NCBI RefSeq assembly: GCF_001552555.1
Contig: NZ_BCRK01000026.1
Location: forward strand, 1 to 46,120
Source: Nocardiopsis trehalosi NBRC 14201
Lineage (GTDB): Bacteria > Actinomycetota > Actinomycetes > Streptosporangiales > Streptosporangiaceae
DNA: 46,120 nt
Direction: 5' to 3'
Both the position numbers and the translations under genes were made by a program. The notes below the pieces were generated by a model. That model was not told the origin of the DNA and ran no database searches. It was given only the letters and a program-made list of their open reading frames with translations. Below are positions 32,884 through 41,138 of the stretch, piece by piece (position 1 is the first letter of the stretch; each line of letters begins with the position of its first letter).

Positions 32884-33420
32884 CCCCCACACTCCGGTAG
32901 CGTCGCCGCCGTGCGCGGCGGCGGGTCGATGATAGGGCGCCGCCCCGCTGCGGGGCGGCACGCGGCCCCCCACGCTACGCCGTGTCGCCCGGGGCCGCCT
33001 GCCCCTTCCGGGTGATACCCGGGCTGGTCCTCGCGTAGGGGGTGGCGGCCTCCCGCAGCGCCGCGCCGGCGCGGCTGCCGGGGGCGGCCTCGGGCGCGCG
33101 CCCGCGCGCGGGACGCCCTCGCCCCCGCGCCACCCGCCCGCCGACAGGCCCCGGGCGCGCGCCCGCGCGGAACGCCCGCCGCCGCCCACGGTGGCGACGC
33201 AGGGACCGGGCCCGGCCGCGCGCGGCGTGCCCGTCGCCGCGCGCCACGCACCGTCCGCGCGCGGACGCCTCCCGGGCCGGTGGCGCGGCGGCACGCGGGG
33301 CGGCCCCGGGTCGGCGCAGGCCTGCGGCCGGGGGTGGTGCGGGTGGCGTGCCGGGACGGTACCCGGAGGTCCTAGGCTCGATGGGGTCGTATCGGCACAG
33401 GAGAGGGGACCGTCGGGCAG
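32884..33420. other. Gene-free GC-rich spacer between the kinase and dipeptidase genes
   Basis: About 535 bp with no convincing gene: open frames here lack family features and overlap in several frames. It must hold the divergent promoters. A perfect 6-3-6 palindrome, CCGGGT-GAT-ACCCGG, lies at 33008-33022. A TAGGCT hexamer near 33374 is a possible -10 for the dipeptidase. Confidence 0.6.
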
Positions 33421-34866
33421 ATGGACGCGCGCACCTACATCGAACGGCACCGCGGGGAGTTCGTCGCGGCGCTCAAGGACTGGCTGTCCATCCCCTCGGT
33501 GTCGGCCGACCCGCTGCGGGCGGGCGACGTCCGCCGGTCGGCGGAGTGGCTGGTCGCCCACCTCACCGAGGCGGGGTTCCCCACGGCGGAGGTGTGGGAG
33601 ACGGCGGGCGCGCCCGCCGTGTTCGCCGAGTGGCCGGCCGAGGACCCCGCCGCCCCGTCCGTCCTGGTCTACGGCCACCACGACGTGCAGCCCGCCGACC
33701 TCGCCGACGGCTGGCACACCGACCCGTTCGTCCCGGTCGAGCAGGGCGACCGGCTGGTGGGCCGGGGCGCGTCCGACGACAAGGGGCAGGTGCTGTTCCA
33801 CGCGCTCGGCCTGCGCGCGCTGCTGGCGGCGTCGGGCGCCGCCGCGCCGCCGGTCACCGTGAAGCTGCTGGTGGAGGGCGAGGAGGAGTCGGGGTCGCCG
33901 CACTTCCCCGACCTGCTCCGCCGCAACCGCGACCGGCTCGCCTGCGACGCCGTGGTGGTGTCCGACACCACCATGTGGGCGGCCGACACCCCGTCGATGT
34001 GCGTCGGCATGCGCGGCATGACCGACTGCCAGGTCGACGTGTACGGTCCGGCGACCGACCTGCACAGCGGGTCGTTCGGCGGCGCGGTGCCCAACCCGGC
34101 CCGGGGGCTGGCCGACCTGCTGTCGGGGCTGCACGGGGCCGACGGCCGGGTGGCGGTCCCCGGGTTCTACGACGGCGTGGCCGAGGTGACCCCCCAGGAG
34201 CGGGAGATGATCGCCCGTCTGCCGTTCGACGAGGCCGCGTGGCTGCGGACGGCGGGCAGCACCGCCGCCTCGGGCGAGGCCGGCTACAGCACGCTCGAAC
34301 GCGTCTGGGTGCGGCCCACCGCCGAGATCAACGGGATGTGGAGCGGCCACACGGGCGCCGGGTCCAAGACCATCGTGCCCCGGTCGGCGCACGCCAAGGT
34401 GAGCTTCCGGCTGGTGCCCGGCCAGGACCCGCTCCACGTGCAGGAGCGGTTCCGGGCCTACGTCGCCGACCGCCTGCCCGCCGGGCTGCGGGTCGAGGTG
34501 GAGTTCGCCGGGCCGGGCGTGCGGGCGTGCGCCTCCGACATCTCCTCGATCGTGGGCGGTCCGCCGTCGGCCGCCGACCCCGGCGGCCCGTTCGGCGGCG
34601 GCGCGGCGGTGCGCGCGGCCCGCGCCGCCATGCAGCGGGCGTTCGGCACCGAGGTGCTCTTCACCCGCGAGGGCGGCAGCGGGCCCGAGGCCGACCTCGC
34701 CGACATCCTGGCCGCCCCGCTGGTGTTCCTCGCCGTGGGGCTGAACGACGACCGCATCCACGCCCCCAACGAGAAGGTGGAGATCCCCTTGCTGCTCAAG
34801 GGCGCGGAGAGCGCCGCCCACCTGTGGACCGAGCTGGCCGCACACGCCGCGGGGGCGCGGTCGTGA
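33421..34866 (+). CDS. M20-family dipeptidase/metallopeptidase
   Basis: A 481-residue cytosolic di-zinc peptidase. Seen: first metal ligand in LVYGHHDVQPAD (His/Asp), GASDDKGQ with the bridging Asp and next catalytic Asp, EGEEESGSP with the catalytic and metal Glu residues, VVVSDTTMW Asp, and the C-terminal His in DRIHAPNEK. The dimerisation domain (about 180-320) includes TDCQVDVYGPATDLHSGSFG. Relatives act as non-specific dipeptidases, or on N-acyl substrates. The ATG at 33421 has AGGAGAGGGG more than 10 nt upstream. Overlaps the nudC start by 4 bp. Confidence 0.92.
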   Translation: MDARTYIERHRGEFVAALKDWLSIPSVSADPLRAGDVRRSAEWLVAHLTEAGFPTAEVWETAGAPAVFAEWPAEDPAAPSVLVYGHHDVQPADLADGWHTDPFVPVEQGDRLVGRGASDDKGQVLFHALGLRALLAASGAAAPPVTVKLLVEGEEESGSPHFPDLLRRNRDRLACDAVVVSDTTMWAADTPSMCVGMRGMTDCQVDVYGPATDLHSGSFGGAVPNPARGLADLLSGLHGADGRVAVPGFYDGVAEVTPQEREMIARLPFDEAAWLRTAGSTAASGEAGYSTLERVWVRPTAEINGMWSGHTGAGSKTIVPRSAHAKVSFRLVPGQDPLHVQERFRAYVADRLPAGLRVEVEFAGPGVRACASDISSIVGGPPSAADPGGPFGGGAAVRAARAAMQRAFGTEVLFTREGGSGPEADLADILAAPLVFLAVGLNDDRIHAPNEKVEIPLLLKGAESAAHLWTELAAHAAGARS

Positions 34867-35867
34867 GCGCCCGCCGCGCCGACGCCCCGCCGCAGCCGAC
34901 CGGCCCGGAGGCGCTGCGCCCGGCGCTGTCGCGCGGGCACGTCGACCCGGCGGGGCACCGCCGAACCGACGACGCCTGGCTGGAGCGGGCGTGGGCCGAC
35001 CCCGGCACCCGCGTGCTGGTGCTGGAGAGCGGCGACCCCGGCTCCTACGGGTGGCAGGCGCTGCTGGCCCGCCAGTCGCGGGCGCTGGTCACCGCGGGCC
35101 CGGACGGCCACCGGCTGGTGTTCGTGCCGCCCGCCGCCGCGCCCGAGGGCGAGCGCTACCTGCTGGGCGCCGACGACGAGGGGCACGCCTACTTCGCGGT
35201 GCGCGCCGCCGGCGGCGCCCCGTTCCCCGAGGTGGCGGGCGCCGAACCGGCGTCGCTGCGCGAGGTGGGGGCGCTGCTGGACGACCGCGACTCCGGGCTG
35301 CTCACCCACGCGGTGGCGGTGGCCAACTGGAACGCCGGCACCCGGTTCTGCCGGTCGTGCGGCGCCCCGCTGCGCATGGCGGCGGCCGGGCACGTGCGGA
35401 TGTGCGACGCAGAGGGCATCGAGCACTTCCCGCGCACGGACCCGGCGGTGATCATGCTGGTGCACCGGGAGGTCGACGGCGCGGAGCAGTGCCTGCTCGG
35501 GCACAACCCGCGCTGGCCGGAGAACCGCTACTCGGTGCTGGCCGGGTTCGTCGAGCCCGGGGAGTCGCTGGAGCAGGCGGTGGCGCGCGAGGTCGCCGAG
35601 GAGGTGGGGGTGGCGGTGGCCGACCCCCGCTACCTGGGGTCGCAGCCGTGGCCGTTCCCGCGCAGCCTGATGCTGGGGTTCACGGCGCGCGCGGTGGGCA
35701 CCGCCGAGCGCACCGACGCCCAGGAGATCTCGGACGTGCGGTGGTTCACCCGGCCGGAGCTGCTGGCGGCGGCGGAGTCGGGGGCGGTCCTGCTGCCGGG
35801 TCCGGTGTCGATCGCGCGCAAGCTGATCGAGCACTGGTACGGCGGCCCGCTGCCCGGCGGCTGGTAG
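34863..35867 (+). CDS. nudC: NAD(+) diphosphatase NudC
   Basis: A 334-residue Nudix enzyme that hydrolyses NAD(H) to NMN(H) and AMP; in bacteria it also removes NAD caps from RNA. Seen: an N-terminal NudC domain, zinc ribbon CRSCGAPLRM...VRMCDAEG, HFPRTDPAVIMLV, complete Nudix box GFVEPGESLEQAVAREVAEE continuing VGV, and the NADH-specific SQPWPFPRSLML. The fourth zinc Cys is replaced (CDAEG instead of CxxC), seen in some actinobacterial NudC. GTG 34863 overlaps the dipeptidase stop (GTGA). Length exceeds E. coli NudC because of an N-terminal extension. Confidence 0.93.
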   Translation: MSARRADAPPQPTGPEALRPALSRGHVDPAGHRRTDDAWLERAWADPGTRVLVLESGDPGSYGWQALLARQSRALVTAGPDGHRLVFVPPAAAPEGERYLLGADDEGHAYFAVRAAGGAPFPEVAGAEPASLREVGALLDDRDSGLLTHAVAVANWNAGTRFCRSCGAPLRMAAAGHVRMCDAEGIEHFPRTDPAVIMLVHREVDGAEQCLLGHNPRWPENRYSVLAGFVEPGESLEQAVAREVAEEVGVAVADPRYLGSQPWPFPRSLMLGFTARAVGTAERTDAQEISDVRWFTRPELLAAAESGAVLLPGPVSIARKLIEHWYGGPLPGGW

Positions 35868-36008
35868 CGGCCTCCGACAAGGCCGGGGGCGGCGCCCCCC
35901 TCACCCCGCCGGCTGCACAGGGGCGGACCGGGGGTGCCGAGCGCGCGTGCTCCGGGACGCGCGCCCAACGCGAGGCGCCCGGCCGTTCGCATCGGGGCGG
36001 CGGGCGCC

Positions 36009-36356
36009 CTAGCGGTGGGCGGCCCGGCCGTGCGCCCCGATGGCCGACGGCAGGCCGACCACGCCGAGGACGGCGATGGCGGCGCCGAGCAGCCACGCGG
36101 TCCACGCCGCCGCCGGGTCGTCGGCGAAGCCGAACGCCCACGGGGTGCAGAACATGAGCACGCCCGCCACGAGCACGACCGCCTCGGTGGCGACGAGGCC
36201 GGGCCGGGTCAGCGACAGGACCGCGGCGAACAGGGTGAGCATGCCGAGCAGGAACAGCGCGGCCATGGGCGTGCCGAGCATGCCGTGCCACAGCCAGCTC
36301 ACACACGCGGCGAACCCGGCGGCCACCGCGGCCCAGTCGTCCCAGCGTCCCCTCAT
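36009..36356 (-). CDS. SPW-repeat small membrane protein
   Basis: A 115-residue protein with four hydrophobic helices, arranged as two halves with related W-containing motifs (VSWLWHGMLG near residue 19 and CTPWAFGFADD near 69). This fits the SPW repeat family (PF03779), widely present in actinobacteria and of unknown function. The ATG at 36356 has GGGAGGTG just upstream. It stands alone between nudC and moeZ, with 141 bp and 184 bp of spacer; the left spacer shows no feature. Confidence 0.8.
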   Translation of the reverse strand: MRGRWDDWAAVAAGFAACVSWLWHGMLGTPMAALFLLGMLTLFAAVLSLTRPGLVATEAVVLVAGVLMFCTPWAFGFADDPAAAWTAWLLGAAIAVLGVVGLPSAIGAHGRAAHR

Positions 36357-36492
36357 GGCGCACCTCCCGGCGGGTCCGGCGGTCGCGGGCCCATGCGTAG
36401 GGGCTACCCGGGGTGACGCGGGTCACACGCGGGTCGCCCGTGGGGCGTTCCAGGTCGCGCGCGGCGGGGCGGCCGGCGCGCGGGAACGCGGC

Positions 36493-36523
36493 GGGGCCGC
36501 CGCGGACGTGCCGCGGCGGCCCC
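36493..36523 (-). terminator. Hairpin after moeZ
   Basis: Perfect 13-bp stem (36493-36505 with 36511-36523) and loop ACGTG, 17 nt beyond the moeZ stop. No T-tract. Confidence 0.75.
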
Positions 36524-36539
36524 GTGGCCGGAGGTCCGG

Positions 36540-37718
36540 CTAGTAGGTGGGCAGGCTGGGGTCGACCTGGTTGATCCAGGCCAGCACGCCGCCGCCGACG
36601 TGCACCGCGTCGGAGAACCCGGCCCCCTTGAGCGCCGCCAGCGCCTCGGCGGAGCGGGCGCCCGACTTGCAGTGCAGCACGATGCGCTTGTCCTGCGGCA
36701 GCTTGGCGAACGCCTCGCCGTTCAGGAACTCGCCCTTGGGGATGAGGACCGAGCCCGGGATGCTGACGATCTCGTACTCGTTCTTCTCGCGCACGTCCAC
36801 CAGTTGGAAGTCGTCGCCCCGGTCGATCATCGCCTTGAGCTCGCCCGCGGTGATGGTGGAGCCCGCCGCCGCCTCCTGCGCCTCCTCCGAGACCGTGCCG
36901 CAGAAGGCCTCGTAGTCGATCAGCTCGGTGATGGTGGGGTTCTTGCCGCACAGCGGGCACTCGGGGTCCTTGCGGACCTTGACCGAGCGGTAGCTCATCT
37001 CCAGGGCGTCGTAGATCATCAGCCGGCCGACCAGCGGCTCGCCGAACCCGGCGAGGAGCTTGATGGCCTCGTTGACCTGGATCGACCCGATGGAGGCGCA
37101 GAGCACGCCGAGCACGCCGCCCTCGGCGCACGACGGCACCATGCCGGGCGGCGGGGGCTCGGGGTACAGGCAGCGGTAGCAGGGGCCGTGCTCGGCCCAG
37201 AACACCGACGCCTGGCCGTCGAACCGGTAGATGGAGCCCCACACGTAGGGCTTGCCCATGAGCACGGCCGCGTCGTTGACCAGGTAGCGGGTGGCGAAGT
37301 TGTCCGTGCCGTCCACGATGAGGTCGTAGGGCTCGAAGATGCGGAACGCGTTGTCGGAGTCGAGCCGCTCCTCGTGCAGCACGACCTCGACGTTCGGGTT
37401 GGTCTCGCGGATGGAGTCGCGCGCCGAGACGGCCTTGGGCCGGCCGACGTCGCTCTGCCCGTGGATGATCTGCCGCTGCAGGTTGGACTCGTCGACGACG
37501 TCGAAGTCGATGATGCCCAGCGTGCCCACACCCGCGGCGGCGAGGTACAGGAGCGCGGGCGAGCCGAGCCCGCCGGCCCCCACGACCAGCACCTTGGCGT
37601 TCTTCAGGCGCTTCTGGCCGTCCATGCCCACGTCGGGGATGATCAGGTGACGAGAGTAGCGGCGCACCTCGTCGACGGTCAGCTCGTCGGCTGGTTCGAC
37701 CAGCGGCGGCAGCGACAC
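36540..37718 (-). CDS. moeZ: MoeZ: adenylyltransferase/sulfurtransferase
   Basis: A 392-residue two-domain protein. MoeZ adenylates the C-terminal glycine of sulfur carriers (MoaD-, ThiS-, CysO-like) and delivers sulfur from its rhodanese domain. Seen: ThiF/MoeB domain with VLVVGAGGLGSPALLYLAAA (about 43-62), IDFDVVDESNLQRQI, DGTDNFATRYLVND, zinc cysteines in GPCYRCLYP and ECPLCGKN; rhodanese domain (about 290-392) with the active-site Cys near residue 350 in HCKSGARSAE. GTG 37718 has GAGGAG at 7 nt. It may serve MoaD for MoaE (8828-9265). Rv3206c is the recalled relative. Confidence 0.95.
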   Translation of the reverse strand: MSLPPLVEPADELTVDEVRRYSRHLIIPDVGMDGQKRLKNAKVLVVGAGGLGSPALLYLAAAGVGTLGIIDFDVVDESNLQRQIIHGQSDVGRPKAVSARDSIRETNPNVEVVLHEERLDSDNAFRIFEPYDLIVDGTDNFATRYLVNDAAVLMGKPYVWGSIYRFDGQASVFWAEHGPCYRCLYPEPPPPGMVPSCAEGGVLGVLCASIGSIQVNEAIKLLAGFGEPLVGRLMIYDALEMSYRSVKVRKDPECPLCGKNPTITELIDYEAFCGTVSEEAQEAAAGSTITAGELKAMIDRGDDFQLVDVREKNEYEIVSIPGSVLIPKGEFLNGEAFAKLPQDKRIVLHCKSGARSAEALAALKGAGFSDAVHVGGGVLAWINQVDPSLPTY

Positions 37719-37812
37719 AGCAGCTCCTCAAAGTTCCGGTGGCGTCACGTCCGGGGCGCCGCGCGACGCCGGGGGCGTACGGGCACGTGACGGGCTTGCA
37801 CTCATACCCAAC

Positions 37813-38796
37813 CTACGGGGTGGGGTTTGGCATTCCCACCCCGGGGAGGCCGTGGTCGGCGATCCCCGTCACCCGGTCCGCCGGCCCGGCGGGGGCGGAC
37901 GCCTCGCGCAGGAAGGGGCGCAGCAGCCGGGCGGTGCGCCGCGGGTGCTCCATCATCGGCAGGTGCCCGGTGCGGGGCATGAGCACGATCCGCCGGTCGG
38001 GGAAGGTGCGCGCGGCGCGGCGGGCCACCCGCGGGTTCACGAACCGGTCCTCGAAGGCGTAGACGAGCAGGGTGGGGCAGCGCACGCCGGCGGCCTGCCG
38101 CCACAGCGAGCGGGGGCCGCGCCGCACGTACTCGGTGACCAGCGACCGCAGCGACCCCAGGACCGCCTCCTGGGCGTGGCCCTGCTCCTCGCGGGCGCGT
38201 TCGGCCTCCAGGGCCTCGCGGACGCGCTGGGCGGGGGCGGCGTCGGGGTCGTGGAAGGTGGCGCCGAAGGTGGCGCGGACCCGCGCCTCGGCGGGGCGGC
38301 TCTGCAATCGGGTGTATACGGCGGGTCCGAGCACGGGGACCAGCGCGCCCGCCATCTGGTACGGGACGCGGCGCGGCCACAGGTCGGGCAGCGCAGGGGA
38401 GATCAGGGTCAGGCTGCGCACCAGATCGGGCGCTTCGGCGGCGACCCGCACGGCGACCGCGCCGCCCATGGAGTTGCCGACGAGGTGCGCCGGGTGGTCG
38501 CCGGCCGCGAGGAGGCCGGTGACGGCGGCGGCGTGCGCGTCGATCGAGTAGTCCCCGTCGGCGGGCGGCGGCGACAGGCCGAACCCGGGCAGGTCGACCG
38601 CCTCCCCGGCGAACTCGGGGCACAGCTCGCCCATGAGGTCGGTCCAATTGGTGGACGACCCGGCCAGGCCGTGCACGTAGACGGTGCGCGGGCGGTCGGC
38701 GCCGCACCCGCCGGGGGCGGCGTCGGTGCGGACGTGGACGGTGCGCCCGCCGAGGCGGCGGAGGCCCCCCGGCCACGGGGCGATGGGGTCCGGCAT
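37813..38796 (-). CDS. Alpha/beta hydrolase
   Basis: A 327-residue alpha/beta hydrolase. Seen: VYVHGLAGSSTNW with the oxyanion hole HG, DLPGFGLSPPP, nucleophile elbow HLVGNSMGGAV with Ser in GNSMGG, acid in VYAFEDRFVNP, and catalytic His in TGHLPMMEHP. The cap region (about 155-225) is rich in Arg and Pro. Complete Ser-Asp-His triad; substrate unknown. The ATG at 38796 has an AGGAGGGG Shine-Dalgarno at 6 nt; an upstream in-frame start at 38931 is rejected because it lacks one. Upstream of moeZ on the same strand with 94 bp between. Confidence 0.9.
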   Translation of the reverse strand: MPDPIAPWPGGLRRLGGRTVHVRTDAAPGGCGADRPRTVYVHGLAGSSTNWTDLMGELCPEFAGEAVDLPGFGLSPPPADGDYSIDAHAAAVTGLLAAGDHPAHLVGNSMGGAVAVRVAAEAPDLVRSLTLISPALPDLWPRRVPYQMAGALVPVLGPAVYTRLQSRPAEARVRATFGATFHDPDAAPAQRVREALEAERAREEQGHAQEAVLGSLRSLVTEYVRRGPRSLWRQAAGVRCPTLLVYAFEDRFVNPRVARRAARTFPDRRIVLMPRTGHLPMMEHPRRTARLLRPFLREASAPAGPADRVTGIADHGLPGVGMPNPTP

Positions 38797-38954
38797 GGCG
38801 CCCCTCCTGATCCGGTCGACTCCCGTTCCGCACTCTAACCACCGTCCGCCGGGCGGTGGCGGCGCGCGGCTCCGGCGGCGGGTCCGTGTCACCGCCCGCG
38901 CCCCGGGTAGCGGGTCCGGACGCCCGGCCACACCGAGGAATCGAGGGAGGATCC

Positions 38955-39182
38955 GTGACGACCGATCCGCAGCAGGACGGCCCGCGCGCCAGCGACGCGG
39001 ACGACCGCTCCATGGAGGCGGCCGAGGCCGACCTCACCGAGCAGGAGGCACCGGCGGCCGGTGACGGCGAGCGCGACTGGCTGGACGCCGTCGGCGACGG
39101 CCCGCCCGACGACGCGGCCGAGGCCGACGCCGTGGAGCAGATGCGCGAGGTCGGGCCGGACGACGAGGACGACTACCGCTGA
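38955..39182 (+). CDS. Small acidic hypothetical protein
   Basis: A 75-residue, strongly acidic protein: Asp and Glu dominate, with no hydrophobic core and no aromatic residues except one Trp (RDWLDAVG) and one terminal Tyr. Likely intrinsically disordered. GTG 38955 has GAGGGAGG four nt upstream, a good translation signal, and the frame is GC3-rich. It is divergent from the hydrolase at 37813-38796 and lies 196 bp upstream of the FasR-like gene. Function and family are not recognised. Confidence 0.65.
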   Translation: MTTDPQQDGPRASDADDRSMEAAEADLTEQEAPAAGDGERDWLDAVGDGPPDDAAEADAVEQMREVGPDDEDDYR

Positions 39183-39257
39183 CCGGCCCGCGGGGGCCGT
39201 CCGCGCGGCGGCCCCCGGCCCGCCCGCCGGGCCGCCGGGGACGCTGGCGGCACCGAA

Positions 39258-39275
39258 CCTACGTGCGAGTAGGAT
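39258..39275 (+). promoter_or_regulatory. Palindrome and -10 element before the FasR-like gene
   Basis: CCTAC-N6-GTAGG (39258-39273) overlaps a TAGGAT -10 hexamer (39270-39275), about 100 nt before the GTG. The position fits an operator for autoregulation, though the binding protein is unproven. Confidence 0.45.
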
Positions 39276-39378
39276 GGGCGCGAACGCGTCCGCCCCCGCC
39301 ACGCTCCCCGCGGCCGGTCGGCGGCGCACCAGGTGTCGAGTGTGGTGCCGCGGCGCCACGAGTTCGGAGGGTGAGGGT

Positions 39379-40002
39379 GTGACCGCCTCTTCAGACGCCC
39401 GCCCGCGAGGGACCCGACTGCCGAGGCTCGCCCGCCGGCGCCAACTGCTGGCGGCCGCCCAGGAGGTCTTCGTCGCGCAGGGCTACCACGCCGCGGCGAT
39501 GGACGAGATCGCCGACCGCGCCGGGGTGAGCAAGCCGGTGCTCTACCAGCACTTCCCCGGCAAGCTGGAGCTGTACCTGGCCCTGCTGGAGCAGCACTCC
39601 GAGTCGCTGGTCGAGAAGCAGCGCGAGGCGCTGGAGAGCACCGACGACAACCGGCAGCGGGTCACGGCGAGCTTCCAGGCGTACTTCGACTTCGTGGCCG
39701 GCGAGGGCGAGGCGTTCCGCCTGGTCTTCGAGTCCGACCTGCGCAACCTCCCGGCGGTGCGCGAGAAGACCGAGCACACGCTGCAGCGCTGCGCGGAGCT
39801 GATCGGCGACGTCATCCGCCAGGACACCAGCATCTCCGACGACGAGGCCCACCTGCTGAGCATCGGCCTCGTCGGCATGGCCGAGACCAGCGCGCGCTAC
39901 TGGCTGAGCACCTACGGCGCCATCCCCAAGGAGGCCGCCGAACTGCTCGTCGCCCGGCTGGCCTGGCGCGGCATCAGCGGCTGGGACCTCACCCGCGACT
40001 GA
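39379..40002 (+). CDS. fasR: TetR-family regulator, FasR-like
   Basis: A 207-residue TetR regulator. Seen: a short basic N-terminus, HTH AAQEVFVAQGYHAAAMDEIA, DRAGVSKPVLYQHFPGKLEL followed by YLALLEQH, and an effector domain with DNRQRV, FFDFVAGEGEAFRLVFESDL-like (YFDFVAGEGEAFRLVFE) and HLLSIGLVGMAETSARYWLS. The HTH and the GLVGM...ARYWL segment match my memory of M. tuberculosis FasR (Rv3208), the activator of fatty acid synthase genes that responds to acyl-CoA; genomic position near moeZ and the ferritin-like gene agrees. GTG 39379 has GGAGG at 8 nt. Confidence 0.82.
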   Translation: MTASSDARPRGTRLPRLARRRQLLAAAQEVFVAQGYHAAAMDEIADRAGVSKPVLYQHFPGKLELYLALLEQHSESLVEKQREALESTDDNRQRVTASFQAYFDFVAGEGEAFRLVFESDLRNLPAVREKTEHTLQRCAELIGDVIRQDTSISDDEAHLLSIGLVGMAETSARYWLSTYGAIPKEAAELLVARLAWRGISGWDLTRD

Positions 40003-40007
40003 CCCCC

Positions 40008-40029
40008 GGCCGCCCCGTCCGGGGCGGCC
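40008..40029 (+). terminator. Hairpin after the FasR-like gene
   Basis: 9-bp perfect stem (40008-40016 with 40021-40029) and loop GTCC, 6 nt after the stop. Confidence 0.6.
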
Positions 40030-40101
40030 CGGCATCCGCACCACGGGCGGGTCACGCGCCCGTCAAGAGTCACTTTACGTAGTCGACGATCACTCTCCGA
40101 T

Positions 40102-40127
40102 GATTCGGTTGTCCTTTTATCGGGTAA
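40102..40127 (+). promoter_or_regulatory. Possible stress-sigma (SigB-like) promoter of the channel gene
   Basis: GATT, 16-nt spacer, GGGTAA. This resembles the actinobacterial SigB-type form GNNT-N14/16-GGGTAY but the final base is A. It is in an unusually AT-rich stretch (40065-40130), about 90 nt before the ATG. Confidence 0.3.
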
Positions 40128-40216
40128 TCGCCGTGAAGAGACCAATCCGTCACGGTTCCGGACGGGTGCGGGCCGACCCGGTGCGCGTCCCGGCGGGCCA
40201 TCGGGGGTGAAACGAC

Positions 40217-41050
40217 ATGGACATCGGGCAGAGCCTGACTACGGCGTGGTCCGCCATCGCGTCATTCGTTCCGCGGCTCGCCGCGTTCCTGGTCATCCTG
40301 GTCCTGGGCTGGCTCATCGCTAAGCTCGTCGGCCGGCTGGTCGGCAAGGGACTGGCCCGCGTGGGACTCGACCGCGCCCTGGACCGCAGCGGGGTGGGTG
40401 AGTACTTCCGGCGGGCCCGCACCAGCGCCAGCGGGCTGTGCGGCCGCATCGTCTACTACGTCGGCCTGCTGATCACCCTGCAGCTCGCGTTCAGCGTGTT
40501 CGGGCCGACCAACCCGGTCACGCGGCTGCTCGACTCCGTCATCGCCTGGATCCCGCAGGCGGTCGTCGCCATCGTCATCGTCGTCGTCGCCGGCATGATC
40601 GCCAAGGCGGTGCGCGACCTGGTGTCCGGCGCGCTGGGCGGGTTGAGCTACGGCCGGCTGGTGGCCAACGTGGCGGGCGTGTTCATCCTCGCCCTGGGGG
40701 TCATCGCGGCGCTCAACCAGATCGGGGTGGCCACCACGGTCACCCAGCCGGTGCTCATCGCCGTGCTGGCGACCGTCGGCGGCATCCTGGTGGTCGGCGT
40801 CGGCGGCGGCCTGATCCGGCCCATGCAGCAGCGGTGGGCCGGGTGGCTGGACGTCGCCGAGCGCGAGACCGGGCGGATGCGCGGCGACGCCGGCTACGAG
40901 GCCGGCCGGTCCGACGCCATGGGCCGCCCGGACGACCGGGCGGGCACGGCCGAGCACCGGACACCGCGCCAGGCGCCGGCCACCCACGGCCCGGCGATGG
41001 GCGAGGGCCCGGTGGGCGAGCACCGCCGCGACACCGGAATGGACGGCTGA
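40217..41050 (+). CDS. Mechanosensitive channel-like protein with conserved TM helices
   Basis: A 277-residue membrane protein. Seen: hydrophobic segments at about 18-40, 75-95, 112-135, 150-170 and 175-197, with the TM-helix repeat VILVLGWLIAKLVGRLVGKG and a second such unit IVIVVVAGMIAKAVRDLVSG. These are typical of the small MscS-like/CmpX family (PF05552) but the MscS beta-domain is missing. The C-terminal 70 residues are hydrophilic, rich in Arg, Gly, Asp and His, and low in complexity. ATG 40217 has GGGGGTG at 7 nt. Probably an envelope-stress channel or scaffold. Confidence 0.82.
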   Translation: MDIGQSLTTAWSAIASFVPRLAAFLVILVLGWLIAKLVGRLVGKGLARVGLDRALDRSGVGEYFRRARTSASGLCGRIVYYVGLLITLQLAFSVFGPTNPVTRLLDSVIAWIPQAVVAIVIVVVAGMIAKAVRDLVSGALGGLSYGRLVANVAGVFILALGVIAALNQIGVATTVTQPVLIAVLATVGGILVVGVGGGLIRPMQQRWAGWLDVAERETGRMRGDAGYEAGRSDAMGRPDDRAGTAEHRTPRQAPATHGPAMGEGPVGEHRRDTGMDG

Positions 41051-41082
41051 GCCGGACGCCGGGCGGGGCCCGGCACACGGTA

Positions 41083-41116
41083 GAACGGGGCGGCGCCCGA
41101 GGGCGCCGCCCCGTTC
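41083..41116. terminator. Bidirectional hairpin between convergent genes
   Basis: 15-bp perfect stem (arms 41083-41098 and 41101-41116, effective loop CGAG) between the stop codons at 41050 and 41139. Confidence 0.85.
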
Positions 41117-41138
41117 CGTTCCGCCGGAGCGGACGGGG

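Noticed and set aside
33008-33022. Perfect CCGGGT-GAT-ACCCGG palindrome as a named operator
   Set aside because: The sequence is real but short GC palindromes are common here, and no regulator can be tied to it.
33042-34862. Upstream extension of the nudC frame
   Set aside because: It covers the dipeptidase gene in a different frame and lacks any domain; nudC starts at the GTGA overlap.
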